DNA from: Kribbella jejuensis | Lineage (GTDB): Bacteria > Actinomycetota > Actinomycetes > Propionibacteriales > Kribbellaceae | Length of the DNA stretch: 64,000 nucleotides | Assembly: GCF_006715085.1 (NCBI RefSeq) | Contig: NZ_VFMM01000003.1 | Location: forward strand, 124,001-188,000 | Direction of reading: 5' to 3' | Shown: positions 7,741 through 16,547 of the stretch, in pieces | How positions within the stretch are numbered: position 1 is the stretch's first letter | Layout of the letters: each line of letters begins with the position of its first letter | Program-made: the position numbers and the translations under genes | Notes under the pieces: generated by a model | Told to the model about the DNA's origin: nothing | The model's database searches: none | What the model saw: only the letters and a program-made list of their open reading frames with translations

Positions 7741-8667
7741 TCAGCTCAGCACGGAGACGGCGCGGATGATCCTGTCCCAGAAAGCATCGCGGTTCAGGTG
7801 CGTCGCGATGTGGGCGTTCGGCGGGCGGCCGGTGTAGCCGTCGAGGTCGACGACCGTGGCGCCCGCGGTCCAGACGCCGGCGGTTTCGACGACGAGATTC
7901 GCTTCGACACAGTGCACGATCCCGGGGTCGATGACGCGCGCGACGGCGACCGGATCGTGCAGCGGTGGGGACGGGAACCCGAACAGATCGCGGTACGTCG
8001 AGGCGAAGAACGTCATCCACTCGATGCACACCCGCGCGAGCGGCGTACCGATGCGGGTGAAGCGGGCGAGCACGTCCTGGGTCACCAGCGCCTGGTGGGT
8101 GACGTTCAGCCCGCACATGGTGAACGGGATACCGGAGCGGACCACCAGGTCGGCCGCCTCCGGGTCGACGTACGCGTTGGCCTCGGCGAGTGGGGCGATG
8201 TTGCCGCGGTCGGTCGAACCGCCCATCCAGACGATCTCGGTGATGTTGGCCGCCGCCTCGGGCGCCGCGGTGATCAGCCGCGCGATGTTCGTCAGTGCCC
8301 CGGTAGCCACGATCGTCGCAGGAGTACGCAGTACGTCGACCAGCAGCTCCTGCGCCGAGAGGTCGGACTCCGGCACCGACGGCGAATCGGTGAACGTCGG
8401 TCCGTCCAGCCCGGTCCCGCCGTGGACGTCGTCGGCGATCCGGAGCGGCCGGACCAGGGGCCGATCGGCCCCACGCGCCACCGGTACGGACGCGGCCCCG
8501 GCCAGCGACAGCACCCGCCGGGCGTTCAGCGTGCACTTGTCGACGGTCTGGTTCCCGGCGACAGTGGTGACCGCCTGCAGCGAGACAGCGGGATCGGCGA
8601 CGGCGAGCAGGATCGCCAGGGCGTCGTCGTGGCCGGGGTCGCAGTCGAGGATCAGGGGCGTAACCAT
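7741..8667 (-). CDS. Inosine-uridine preferring nucleoside hydrolase family protein
   Basis: A 308-residue member of the calcium-dependent nucleoside N-ribohydrolase family. The family motif DCDPGHDDA is at 8-16, and the downstream features VARGADRPL and ATGALTNIA are present. It splits ribonucleosides into base and ribose for salvage. The ATG is preceded by TAGGCT (complement of 8673-8678) at 5 nt, which suggests a leaderless message. It is divergent from ftsH across only 58 bp. A second-subfamily substrate such as a nucleoside analogue is possible. Confidence 0.9.
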   Translation of the reverse strand: MVTPLILDCDPGHDDALAILLAVADPAVSLQAVTTVAGNQTVDKCTLNARRVLSLAGAASVPVARGADRPLVRPLRIADDVHGGTGLDGPTFTDSPSVPESDLSAQELLVDVLRTPATIVATGALTNIARLITAAPEAAANITEIVWMGGSTDRGNIAPLAEANAYVDPEAADLVVRSGIPFTMCGLNVTHQALVTQDVLARFTRIGTPLARVCIEWMTFFASTYRDLFGFPSPPLHDPVAVARVIDPGIVHCVEANLVVETAGVWTAGATVVDLDGYTGRPPNAHIATHLNRDAFWDRIIRAVSVLS

Positions 8668-8690
8668 GCGTCAGCCTATGTCAACCTGCT

Positions 8691-8718
8691 TTGTGGAGGT
8701 TGCTGAAGGTCCTATGTT
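8691..8718 (+). promoter_or_regulatory. Probable leaderless promoter of ftsH
   Basis: TTGTGG (8691-8696), a 16-nt spacer and TATGTT (8713-8718) are followed after 7 nt by ATG 8726. This puts the expected transcript start at or next to the start codon and favours 8726 over the in-frame ATG at 8714. Confidence 0.5.
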
Positions 8719-8725
8719 TGGCAGC

Positions 8726-10747
8726 ATGAGCGAGAAGGAACCGCCGGCCAAGGACCAGGCCTCGGAGCCGAACGGCGCCGACCGGAGCGGCGACCGCAAG
8801 GACGACAGGCCGCCGCACAAGCCGTGGCGGACCGAGGGGCTGCCCGCCGGGCACGGGGACGACAAGCCCCGTGGGCCGCGCTGGTGGAAGTGGGCGGCGT
8901 GGATCCTCGGCGGCTACCTCGTGCTGTTCCTGCTCACCACGATGCAGGACCAGATGTCCGGCGCCGAGCAGACGATCGCGTACACCGACTTCACCGCGCA
9001 GGTGCAGAAGCAGAACGTGGCCGAGATCTTCTCCCGCGGCGACACCATCGAGGGCCGGTTGAAACAGGCCGCCGAGGTGCCGGGCAAGTCCGGCCAGACG
9101 TTCACCAAGTTCACCACCGAGCGGCCGACGTTCGCGAACGACAACCTGTACGGCGACCTGCAGAAGGGCGGCGCCACGGTCCGGGCGACGCCGGTGGTCG
9201 CGCAGCGCGGGGTGCTGGTGAACCTGCTGATCTCGCTCGGCCCGTTCATCCTGATCGCGGCGTTCTACTTCTGGCTGTTCCGGCGGAGCCGGGCCGGCGG
9301 CGGACTGGGCGGCGGAATCGGCGGGCTGCTCGGCGGGAGCGGTCAGCAGAAGAAGCCGGTCGACCCGAGTACGGTCCGGGTGACCTTCGCGGACGTGGCC
9401 GGGATCGACGAGGTCGAGGCCGAGATCGAGGAGGTCGTCGACTACCTGAAGGATCCGGGCAAGTACCGGCGGCTCGGGGCGCGGGCTCCGAAGGGCGTGC
9501 TGCTGGCCGGTGCGCCCGGTACCGGCAAGACGCTGCTCGCGCGGGCGACCGCGGGTGAGGCCGGCGTACCGTTCTTCTCCGCGAGCGCCTCGGAGTTCAT
9601 CGAGATGATCGTGGGTGTCGGCGCGAGCCGGGTCCGGGAGCTGTTCGGCGAGGCGCGCAAGGTGGCGCCGGCGATCATCTTCATCGACGAGATCGACACC
9701 ATCGGCCGTGCCCGCGGCGGTGCGCGTTCGGTCGGCGGGCACGACGAGGGCGAGCAGACGCTGAACCAGATCCTCACCGAGATGGACGGCTTCTCCGGGG
9801 CCGAAGGTGTCGTCGTACTCGCCGCCACCAACCGTCCCGACGTACTCGACCCGGCCCTGCTGCGCCCCGGCCGCTTCGACCGGACGATCACCGTGCACGC
9901 ACCTGACCAGCCGGGCCGCGAGGCGATCCTGAGGGTGCACGCCCGGGGCAAGCCGCTCGCGCCCGACGCGGACCTGGCGGCGCTGTCCCGCTCGACACCC
10001 GGCATGACCGGCGCCGACCTCGCGAACCTGCTGAACGAGGCCGCTCTCGCGGCGGCCCGCCAGGGCGAGTCGCAGATCACGATGCGGGACCTGACCGACG
10101 CGCTGGAGAAGATCCAGCTCGGTACGGCGCGGAACGTCGTGATGCCGGAGGAGGAGCGGCGGCGGACGGCGTACCACGAAGGTGGTCACGCGCTGCTCGG
10201 CATGATCCAGAAGGGCGCCGACCCGGTCCGCAAGGTGTCGATCATCCCGCGCGGGCGGGCGCTCGGGGTGACGCTGTCGACGCCGGAGGCGGACCGGTAC
10301 GGCTACGACGTGGAGTACCTGCGCGGCCGGATCATCGGCGCGCTCGGCGGGATGGCGGCCGAGCAGGAGGTGCTCGGCGTCGTCACCACCGGCGCGGAGA
10401 GCGACCTGGAGACCGCGACCCGGATCGCCCGCTCGATGGTCGGCCGCTGGGGCATGTCGGAAGCGATCGGCCCGGTCTCGGTCCTCCCCGCCGAGGGAGA
10501 CGCCCGCATGGCCGGCGTCTCCGATCAGCTGCTCAACACGGTCGACGAAGAGGTCCGCCGCCTGATCGAACAGTGCTACACCGAAGCCCGCCGCCTGCTC
10601 CGCGACAACCGCCCCAAACTCGACTCGATCGCCGCCGAACTCCTCGAACACGAAACCCTCGACGAAGCCGACGCCTACGCCGCCGCCGGCATACCCCGCA
10701 CCACCCGCCTCCCCGAACCCCAGCCCGCCCGACGCGACCCGGTCTAG
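8726..10747 (+). CDS. ftsH: ATP-dependent zinc metalloprotease FtsH
   Basis: A membrane-bound AAA+ protease of about 673 residues that degrades misfolded membrane and regulatory proteins. Counting from ATG 8726, it has a charged cytoplasmic tail (1-52), TM1 about 55-73, an extracytoplasmic domain, TM2 about 165-185, Walker A GAPGTGKT (262-269), Walker B IIFIDEID (317-324), the second region of homology ending in RPGRFDR (about 380-386) and the zinc motif HEGGH (484-488). The later TTGAESDL segment supplies the third metal ligand. The neighbourhood lacks the tilS-hpt-folE genes usually next to the main actinobacterial ftsH, so this may be a second copy. The start is chosen from the promoter geometry. 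Confidence 0.95.
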   Translation: MSEKEPPAKDQASEPNGADRSGDRKDDRPPHKPWRTEGLPAGHGDDKPRGPRWWKWAAWILGGYLVLFLLTTMQDQMSGAEQTIAYTDFTAQVQKQNVAEIFSRGDTIEGRLKQAAEVPGKSGQTFTKFTTERPTFANDNLYGDLQKGGATVRATPVVAQRGVLVNLLISLGPFILIAAFYFWLFRRSRAGGGLGGGIGGLLGGSGQQKKPVDPSTVRVTFADVAGIDEVEAEIEEVVDYLKDPGKYRRLGARAPKGVLLAGAPGTGKTLLARATAGEAGVPFFSASASEFIEMIVGVGASRVRELFGEARKVAPAIIFIDEIDTIGRARGGARSVGGHDEGEQTLNQILTEMDGFSGAEGVVVLAATNRPDVLDPALLRPGRFDRTITVHAPDQPGREAILRVHARGKPLAPDADLAALSRSTPGMTGADLANLLNEAALAAARQGESQITMRDLTDALEKIQLGTARNVVMPEEERRRTAYHEGGHALLGMIQKGADPVRKVSIIPRGRALGVTLSTPEADRYGYDVEYLRGRIIGALGGMAAEQEVLGVVTTGAESDLETATRIARSMVGRWGMSEAIGPVSVLPAEGDARMAGVSDQLLNTVDEEVRRLIEQCYTEARRLLRDNRPKLDSIAAELLEHETLDEADAYAAAGIPRTTRLPEPQPARRDPV

Positions 10748-10766
10748 TTCACCGCAGGAGGACCGA

Positions 10767-10788
10767 CACCCCGTCGTAGGACGGGGTG
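10767..10788. terminator. Hairpin between convergent ftsH and the DUF4832-type gene
   Basis: A perfect 9-bp stem, CACCCCGTC with GACGGGGTG, encloses a 4-nt loop. It sits between two converging stops and could serve both strands. There is no T-run, as is common in high-GC actinobacteria. Confidence 0.6.
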
Positions 10789-10805
10789 CCGGACGCGTTG
10801 GTTGT

Positions 10806-12257
10806 CTATCCGACGGTGACCGTCTGTTGCAGGTCGTTGTAGCCGGTGGTTGGTTGCCAGGTGCTGTTGTTTGCGAGGCGTACGGCGTACACCGCGTTGT
10901 ACGTCTCGGTGGAACCGGGCAGCTTGGCCTGCGAGTGCAGCTTCGGGTCGGCGATGTTGAGCAGCACCTTGTATTTCCCGGGCACCGGGGGTGCGGGCAC
11001 GGTCCAGTTGAGGTCGGTCGTCGTACCGGCACCCCAGCGGCGAGGATCGGCCGGGACGCCGACCTTGTAGGTGTGCTTGTCGCTCTGGAAGATCAACTGA
11101 ACCTGACGCGGGTTGTACGGTGCGGCCCACCCGTCGTTGCGGATCTTCAGGTCGACGTTCACCCTGCCACGCTGAGCCGAGACCGTGGACTGCGTCAGGG
11201 CGAACCGGTAGCCGAGCTTCTGCTTGGCGATCTCGATGTTGGAACCCCAGCTGGCGAGTACGTCCGGGTGGTACTCGATGTTCAGGAACGAGAAGTGCAG
11301 GCGTGCCATCTCGGCCGACGCCGACGGCCACTCCGAGCGCGGCGGGTTCACGCCGCACGTCTCACCGCCCTCGGGCACGTAATTGGTGTCCTGGGCAACG
11401 AAATCCTTGTCCAGTTCGATCGGGTCGCTCAGGTACGTTCCGTAGTCGTCCGGGCTGGCCAGGAAGCAGTCGTTGTGCTGGCCGATCCGGGCGACCGCGG
11501 ACCCGTCGTACGCCTGATCCGCGGTCAGACCGCCCGCGGTTCCGGTCGGTAGGCCGTACATCCGTTGCTTCATGTACGGCGTACGCACCTGGACCATCTT
11601 GTCCTTCGGCAGCGCCTGGAGCAGTGCGTCGATGACGGCCTTGCGGTCGGCCCAGTTCTGGTCCGAGACCTGGCTCGGGTCGGCCGGGTTCGAGAAGTAG
11701 TCGGTGTAGTACCCCTCACCCCAGAGGCCGACGAAGCCGGACTGGACGACCGCGATCATGTCGGAATTCGCGCGCAGGATCGGGGCCAGCTGCTTGATCT
11801 GCTTGACCACGCGGGACACCGGTGCGTCGCCGTACGGGGTGGGTGGTGGCCAGCCTGCGCCGGGCAGCGCGTACGCGAACCGGACGATCATCTTCACGCC
11901 GGCCGCTCGGGCGGTGTTGAAGTCGGCCTGCATCAAGTCGAGGTAGTGCTTGTCGATCGTGTCCTGCTTGGCGAACTTCTCCAAGTAGAACAGGCGGAGG
12001 ATCTGGGTGATGTGCTCCTGGGTGCGGAAGTTGCGCAGCTTGGTCACGTCGAGCGGGACGTAGCCGGAGTTGTCGGCGTAGTAGTGCGTCTCGGCGTGGT
12101 GGTAGAAGCCGCGCTCCTGGTTGGCGATCACCTCGTCGTTGGTCGTGTAGGTGACAGTCGTGCCGGGGGCGGCTTCGTGCGCCAGGGCTGCCTGGGTCGG
12201 TAGCAGCAGTCCGATCGCTGCGAGGGCTGGGACTAACCGGGTGACGAGCCGTCTCAT
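10806..12257 (-). CDS. Secreted DUF4874/DUF4832 domain protein
   Basis: A 483-residue secreted protein. It has a twin-basic N-terminus, a hydrophobic stretch and a likely signal peptidase site near residue 26 (AALA-HEA). The following ANQERGFYHH segment is the typical opening of DUF4874, a TIM-barrel-like domain. The C-terminal half (YHPDVLASW, then a beta-rich tail from about 370) fits DUF4832. Proteins of this pair of domains accompany polysaccharide-utilisation genes, but no activity is established. It lies 67 bp downstream of a ROK repressor on the same strand and close to two Gfo/Idh genes, so a role in sugar scavenging is inferred. Confidence 0.75.
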   Translation of the reverse strand: MRRLVTRLVPALAAIGLLLPTQAALAHEAAPGTTVTYTTNDEVIANQERGFYHHAETHYYADNSGYVPLDVTKLRNFRTQEHITQILRLFYLEKFAKQDTIDKHYLDLMQADFNTARAAGVKMIVRFAYALPGAGWPPPTPYGDAPVSRVVKQIKQLAPILRANSDMIAVVQSGFVGLWGEGYYTDYFSNPADPSQVSDQNWADRKAVIDALLQALPKDKMVQVRTPYMKQRMYGLPTGTAGGLTADQAYDGSAVARIGQHNDCFLASPDDYGTYLSDPIELDKDFVAQDTNYVPEGGETCGVNPPRSEWPSASAEMARLHFSFLNIEYHPDVLASWGSNIEIAKQKLGYRFALTQSTVSAQRGRVNVDLKIRNDGWAAPYNPRQVQLIFQSDKHTYKVGVPADPRRWGAGTTTDLNWTVPAPPVPGKYKVLLNIADPKLHSQAKLPGSTETYNAVYAVRLANNSTWQPTTGYNDLQQTVTVG

Positions 12258-12300
12258 GGGGATCTCCTAGCTGACATCTCGCGTGGCGGGCGATGAGATA

Positions 12301-12317
12301 ATCATGGAGTCCAGGGA
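12301..12317. promoter_or_regulatory. Imperfect copy of the ROK operator upstream of the DUF4832-type gene
   Basis: The reverse complement of 12301-12317 matches the 17-bp palindrome at 13462-13478 at 12 positions, including the whole GGACTCC core. The site lies 44 bp upstream of the secreted protein gene. It could bring that gene under the neighbouring ROK repressor. This is a weak match and an inference. Confidence 0.35.
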
Positions 12318-12324
12318 AATTATG

Positions 12325-13443
12325 TCAAGGCCTGAGGCCGCTGGTGATGGTCGCCTCCACCTCGTCGAGCGCCAGCCGGACCGCCCCGAGCGCCACCCCT
12401 TCGTCCGCGAACGCCGACACCCGGATCTCCGGCGTCCGCAGACACCACCGATCCAGCTCCCGTCGCAATGGCTCGACCATGACGTCCGCCGACCGCGAGA
12501 ATCCACCGCCGATCACCACCAACTGCGGATCCAACGTCAACACCAACGCGGACGCCCCCACCGCCAGATCCTTCACATACCCGTCCACCGCTGCCAGCGC
12601 GCTGACGTCCCCGGCCCGAGCGGCAACAAACACTCCCTCGAACGCATCGGTCGTCGGGTGGTTGGTGAGCCAGGCGTGCAGGTGGTTGGGCGCGGTCTGC
12701 CAGCCGACCGCGGGTAGGGCGCCGATCTCGCCGGACCAGTTGGCGAAGCCCCGGTGGAGTTTGCCGTCGATGATCAGCCCGGCGCCGGTGCGCAGGCCGG
12801 CCAGGAGGAAGACGACATCTTTCGCGTAGCGGGCCACGCCGCGCCAGTTTTCGGCGAGGGCGGCTAGTTTGCAGTCGTTCTCCACGCGCACCGGACCGGG
12901 AACGAGGCGACGTACGTGAGCCGCGAGATCGACCCCGGTCCACTCAGGCAGCGAGTCCGAGAGCATGACCTTCCCGGTGCCGTCCACCAAGCCGGTGGAG
13001 GCGACACCGGTCGCCCAGATCTCGCCGGCGCCCGCGATGGCTTTTGACACGCAGCGGTCGACTGCCGCCAGCCGTGCGCGGCGGCCGGCCTCGGCCGGTA
13101 CGTCGACGCGCACCTGGTGGAGGACCTCGCCGTCCAGGTCGGTGACCAGCGCGAGCACCTTGTGACCGCCGACGTCGACCCCGAGCAACCGACCGGCCCC
13201 GGCATTGAAGCGGTAACGCCGGGCAGGACGCCCGACCGAGCCCGGGGCGGGCGCCACCTCGGCCAGCCAGCCGCGACCGAGCAGGTCTCGAGCCACGTCC
13301 TCGGTGGAAGCGCGCGACAGCCCTGTGCGTTTGGACAGTTCGGTGAGCGTCAGCGGCTGATCTCCGCGCAGTTCCCGCAGTACGCCGACCGCGTTCAGCT
13401 GCCGCAACCGCGACAGGTCCCCGCCCACCGGCTCTTCGGACAT
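12325..13443 (-). CDS. ROK-family transcriptional repressor
   Basis: A 372-residue protein with an N-terminal winged HTH (LTLTELSKRTGLSRASTEDVARDL) and a C-terminal ROK sugar-kinase-like domain (LGVDVGGHKVLALVTD, VENDCKLAALAE). The usual phosphate-binding DxGGT reads DVGGH, and no zinc-binding cysteine cluster is visible, so this is a sensor rather than a kinase. ATG 13443 is preferred to GTG 13458 because GAGGAG lies 7 nt before it. A perfect 17-bp palindrome sits just upstream and suggests autoregulation. Its ligand is probably a sugar metabolised by the adjacent oxidoreductases. Confidence 0.88.
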   Translation of the reverse strand: MSEEPVGGDLSRLRQLNAVGVLRELRGDQPLTLTELSKRTGLSRASTEDVARDLLGRGWLAEVAPAPGSVGRPARRYRFNAGAGRLLGVDVGGHKVLALVTDLDGEVLHQVRVDVPAEAGRRARLAAVDRCVSKAIAGAGEIWATGVASTGLVDGTGKVMLSDSLPEWTGVDLAAHVRRLVPGPVRVENDCKLAALAENWRGVARYAKDVVFLLAGLRTGAGLIIDGKLHRGFANWSGEIGALPAVGWQTAPNHLHAWLTNHPTTDAFEGVFVAARAGDVSALAAVDGYVKDLAVGASALVLTLDPQLVVIGGGFSRSADVMVEPLRRELDRWCLRTPEIRVSAFADEGVALGAVRLALDEVEATITSGLRP

Positions 13444-13461
13444 CGCGGTGCTCCTCACTTA

Positions 13462-13478
13462 ATCCAGGACTCCTGGAT
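13462..13478. promoter_or_regulatory. Perfect 17-bp palindromic operator of the ROK gene
   Basis: ATCCAGGA-C-TCCTGGAT is a perfect inverted repeat centred 27 bp upstream of the chosen ROK start. Position and symmetry fit an autoregulatory operator. Confidence 0.6.
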
Positions 13479-13552
13479 AACTATAAGCACTCCGATTGCG
13501 CGCGGGTCTCACCGTACGAACGGCCCGGACGCAACCCTGTTGCGGACTCCTG

Positions 13553-13597
13553 ACAACGTTGTACCGTGATCAGCCGACGGTCGATCAGAAACGTTTC
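13553..13597 (+). promoter_or_regulatory. Two CG-centred palindromes upstream of the Gfo/Idh operon
   Basis: ACAACGTTGT (13553-13562) and GAAACGTTTC (13588-13597) are perfect 10-bp palindromes with a central CG. They lie 28-72 bp before the first oxidoreductase gene. The second closely resembles the core of LacI/CcpA-type operators. No LacI-family gene is in this cluster, so a regulator encoded elsewhere is implied. Confidence 0.45.
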
Positions 13598-13624
13598 CGC
13601 AGGTTTCCACTGAGGAGGACCAGC

Positions 13625-14605
13625 GTGTCCAATCCACTGAAGATCGCGACGCTCAGCTTCTGGCACGTCCATGCCGGCGACTACTCGAAGCAGGCCCAGG
13701 CGCACCCCGGGACGGAGCTGGTGGCCGTCTGGGACGACGACGCCGAGCGCGGCCGGGAAGGCGCCGAGCGGTTCGGTGCCGAGTACGTCGACGACCTGGA
13801 CGCGCTGCTGGCCCGCGACGATCTCGACGGCGTGGTGATCACGACGCCGACCGACGTACACCGGGACGTGATGGTGCGGGCGGCGCAGGCCGGCAAGCAC
13901 ATCTTCACCGAGAAGGTGCTCGCGCCGACGGTCGCCGAGGCCGAGGAGATCGTCGCCGCCACCGACGCCGCCGGGGTGAAGCTGATCGTCTCGCTGCCCC
14001 GGCTGTACCACGGCTACACGACCGCGATCCGCGAAGTACTCGACAAGGGCACGCTCGGCACGCTGACGTACGGCCGGGTCCGGCTGTCGCACGACGGCGC
14101 GATCGGGCGCGACGGCAAGGAGGGCTGGCTGCCGCAGCGGTTCTTCGACCCGAAGGCCGCGATCGGTGGTGCGCTCACCGACCTCGGCTGCCACCCGGTG
14201 TACCTGACCCAGCTGTTCCTCGGCGCGCAACCGGAGACCGTGAGTGCGACGTACCGCTCGGTCGCCGGGCGCGGGCTGGAAGACAACGCTGTCGTCGTGG
14301 CCGGGTACGGCGACCAGCGGATCGGCGTCATCGAGGCGGGGTTCGCGAGCAACAACCCGTTCACGATCGAGCTGTTCGGGACCGAGGGGACGCTGACCTA
14401 CACCGACCGCGGCAACGTGCTGCTGGTGAACGGTGAGCAGGTCGACGTACCTGAGCATTCGCCGGATGCGTTCGCGCAGTGGGTCGATCACATCAACAAC
14501 GACACCCGGGCCGATGAGAACATCGCGCGGGCCGTCGAGCTGACGCGCCTGGTGGTGGCGGCGAACGCGGCGGCCGAGTCCAACCGAGTGATTTCCTACA
14601 GCTGA
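13625..14605 (+). CDS. Gfo/Idh/MocA family oxidoreductase
   Basis: A 326-residue NAD(P)-dependent oxidoreductase of the glucose-fructose oxidoreductase / inositol dehydrogenase type, with an N-terminal Rossmann fold and C-terminal substrate domain (GGALTDLGCHPVYLTQLFLG). The usual EKP motif reads EKV at the equivalent place (IFTEKVLAP), a small departure. GTG 13625 is chosen because GAGGAGGA lies just upstream; the frame is open further back but covers the palindromes. It is 10 bp from a second, related gene, so the pair may act in consecutive steps on one sugar or inositol. Confidence 0.9.
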   Translation: MSNPLKIATLSFWHVHAGDYSKQAQAHPGTELVAVWDDDAERGREGAERFGAEYVDDLDALLARDDLDGVVITTPTDVHRDVMVRAAQAGKHIFTEKVLAPTVAEAEEIVAATDAAGVKLIVSLPRLYHGYTTAIREVLDKGTLGTLTYGRVRLSHDGAIGRDGKEGWLPQRFFDPKAAIGGALTDLGCHPVYLTQLFLGAQPETVSATYRSVAGRGLEDNAVVVAGYGDQRIGVIEAGFASNNPFTIELFGTEGTLTYTDRGNVLLVNGEQVDVPEHSPDAFAQWVDHINNDTRADENIARAVELTRLVVAANAAAESNRVISYS

Positions 14606-14615
14606 GGAGTAGCGC

Positions 14616-15608
14616 ATGATCAAGGTTGGGTTGGTCGGGGCGGGTGGGATCGCCTCGGCGCATATCAAGGGTTATCGGGCGCACTCCGGCAAGATCGGTG
14701 TGACTGCGGTTGCGGACGCTGTGGCCGAGACGGCGAAGAAGCGTGGCGAGGAGCTCGGCGCCGCGGCGTACACGGACTACAACGAGATGCTCGCCAACGA
14801 GGATCTGGACGCGGTCGACATCTGTCTGCCGCATCATCTGCATCGGGACGCGATTGTCGCCGCGGCGCGGGCCGGTAAGCACATCCTCTGCGAGAAGCCG
14901 CTGTGTCTGTCCGCAGAGGAGGCCGCGGATGTTCGCCAGGCCGTGACGGAGAACGGCGTGACGCTGATGTGTGCGCACAACCAGCTGTTCATGCCGGCGG
15001 TCGCCAAGGCGCGGGAGCTGTTGCAGGGCGGCACGATCGGCACCGTCTACGAAGTACGGACGACCGACAGCTTCTACAACGACTTCGACCCGAGCTCGAT
15101 GGGCTGGCGGGCGAGCAGCAAGACCAGTGGTGGCGGCGAGCTCATTGACACCGGGTACCACCCCACTTATCTGATGCTGCACCTGGCCGGCGGGATGCCG
15201 GTCGAGGCGACCGCGATGCTCTCCACGCACCGGTTGAAGTTCATGGAGGGCGAGGACTCCGCGCAGGTGCTGATCAGGTTCGACAACGGAGTCGTCGGGC
15301 AGCTCGTGACCAGCTGGGCGTACCAGCCGGCCGCGTCCACCGAGCGGTTCTCCGCCGTCGGCGAGCTGGGCTCACTGACCAGCGACGGTACGACACTCTC
15401 GTACCGGCTGCGCTCCGGCGAGACCGAGACGTTCGAGTTCGAGCCGGTCGACACGTTCGTCGCCGAGATCGGGCACTTCGCCGACTCCCTCGCCGGCCAG
15501 CAGCGCCCGCTGCACACCGAGGAGGAAGGGATCGCGGTCCTCGGCATCCTGCTCGCGGCCTACGAAGGCTCGAGGTCGAAGACGATCGCACCGGTCCTCA
15601 AGGTCTAG
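14616..15608 (+). CDS. Gfo/Idh/MocA family oxidoreductase
   Basis: A 330-residue paralogue of the preceding protein with a canonical Rossmann opening (VGLVGAGGIASAH), the EKP motif in ILCEKPLCL and the C-terminal GGGELIDTGYHPTYLMLH motif carrying the family's Asp and His. GAGGAG, overlapping the previous stop, provides the ribosome-binding site. Substrate is a sugar, polyol or derivative. Its stop overlaps that of the convergent SDR gene by 4 bp within CTAG. Confidence 0.92.
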   Translation: MIKVGLVGAGGIASAHIKGYRAHSGKIGVTAVADAVAETAKKRGEELGAAAYTDYNEMLANEDLDAVDICLPHHLHRDAIVAAARAGKHILCEKPLCLSAEEAADVRQAVTENGVTLMCAHNQLFMPAVAKARELLQGGTIGTVYEVRTTDSFYNDFDPSSMGWRASSKTSGGGELIDTGYHPTYLMLHLAGGMPVEATAMLSTHRLKFMEGEDSAQVLIRFDNGVVGQLVTSWAYQPAASTERFSAVGELGSLTSDGTTLSYRLRSGETETFEFEPVDTFVAEIGHFADSLAGQQRPLHTEEEGIAVLGILLAAYEGSRSKTIAPVLKV

Positions 15609-16528
15609 TTCTCCGTCTGGTTCTCCTGGAAGTAGAAGCCTTCCGCGAGGTCGGCGAGCAGGTCCGGGTGGGTGGGCTGCCAACCGAGCAGCTCACTCGT
15701 CCGGGCCGCGGACGTCGGGATGTCCATCGTCGCGAACCGGCTCAGGAATCCGAGGTACTGCGCCGCCTCCTCGGCACTGACCGAACGCGCCGGCAGCCCG
15801 GTGCCGCGGCCGATCGCCTCGGCGATGACGCGGAACTCGATGCCCTCGTCCTGTACCGCGTGCAGCCGGCTGCCCGCGGGCGCGGACTCGAGCGCGAGCC
15901 GGTAGAGCCGGGCCGCGTCGAGGGTATGGACGGACGACCAACGATTCGTCCCGTCGCCGATGTACGCCGAGAAACCGTTGCTCCGGGCAAACGAGATCAA
16001 TGCGGGCGCGAAGCCGTGGTGGTCGAGGCGGCTGTGGGTGATCGGCGGCAGCCGCAGTACGGACGAGCGGACGCCCTTGCCGGCCAGGTCGACGACGAAG
16101 TTCTCGGCGTCGATCCGGTAGCCGCCGTTCGGGTCGTAATCCTCCTCGGTCGCGACCCGGTCGTGCACGACGCCGGCCAGCATGCCGGTGCCCGACGTGC
16201 TGACGAGCGGCTTGTCCGTGCCGGCCAGTACGTCGCCGATCGCCTGCAACGCGGCGAGGTCGGACTCCGCGGCGGCGGCCAGGTCCCCGGCCATCATCGC
16301 GTCGTGCCGGAAGGCGAGGTGGACGACGCCGTCCGCGGCACCGGCGGCCGCACGCAACCGGTCGAGATCGTCGAGGTCGCCACGAACCACCTCGGCGCCC
16401 CATGAGGTGAGCAGCTGGGCCGACTCGTCGGATCGGGCCAGGCCGAGCACCTGGTGACCGTTGTGCAAGAGCTCCGGGACCAACGCCGAGCCGACGTGTC
16501 CGGACGCTCCGGTGATGAAGACGCGCAT
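15605..16528 (-). CDS. NAD-dependent epimerase/SDR family protein
   Basis: A 307-residue extended or atypical SDR with the dinucleotide motif TGASGHVGS at its N-terminus and a long substrate domain. ATG 16528 begins directly at the Rossmann strand (MRVFITGASG) and has AGAGGA upstream; an in-frame ATG at 16555 would put the TetR operator inside the gene. It is divergent from a TetR gene with two identical operators in between, so it is the likely target of that repressor. Detoxification of an electrophilic or carbonyl compound is plausible but unproven. Confidence 0.88.
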   Translation of the reverse strand: MRVFITGASGHVGSALVPELLHNGHQVLGLARSDESAQLLTSWGAEVVRGDLDDLDRLRAAAGAADGVVHLAFRHDAMMAGDLAAAAESDLAALQAIGDVLAGTDKPLVSTSGTGMLAGVVHDRVATEEDYDPNGGYRIDAENFVVDLAGKGVRSSVLRLPPITHSRLDHHGFAPALISFARSNGFSAYIGDGTNRWSSVHTLDAARLYRLALESAPAGSRLHAVQDEGIEFRVIAEAIGRGTGLPARSVSAEEAAQYLGFLSRFATMDIPTSAARTSELLGWQPTHPDLLADLAEGFYFQENQTEN

Positions 16529-16547
16529 GAACGTTCCTCTCGAAAGC

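Noticed and set aside
7856..8725. Long N-terminal extension of FtsH
   Set aside because: It lies antisense to the nucleoside hydrolase gene; promoter geometry and normal family length place the start at 8726.
8681..11032. 783-residue open frame antisense to ftsH
   Set aside because: It mirrors the ftsH coding sequence, is His/Arg/Asp-rich and has no motif.
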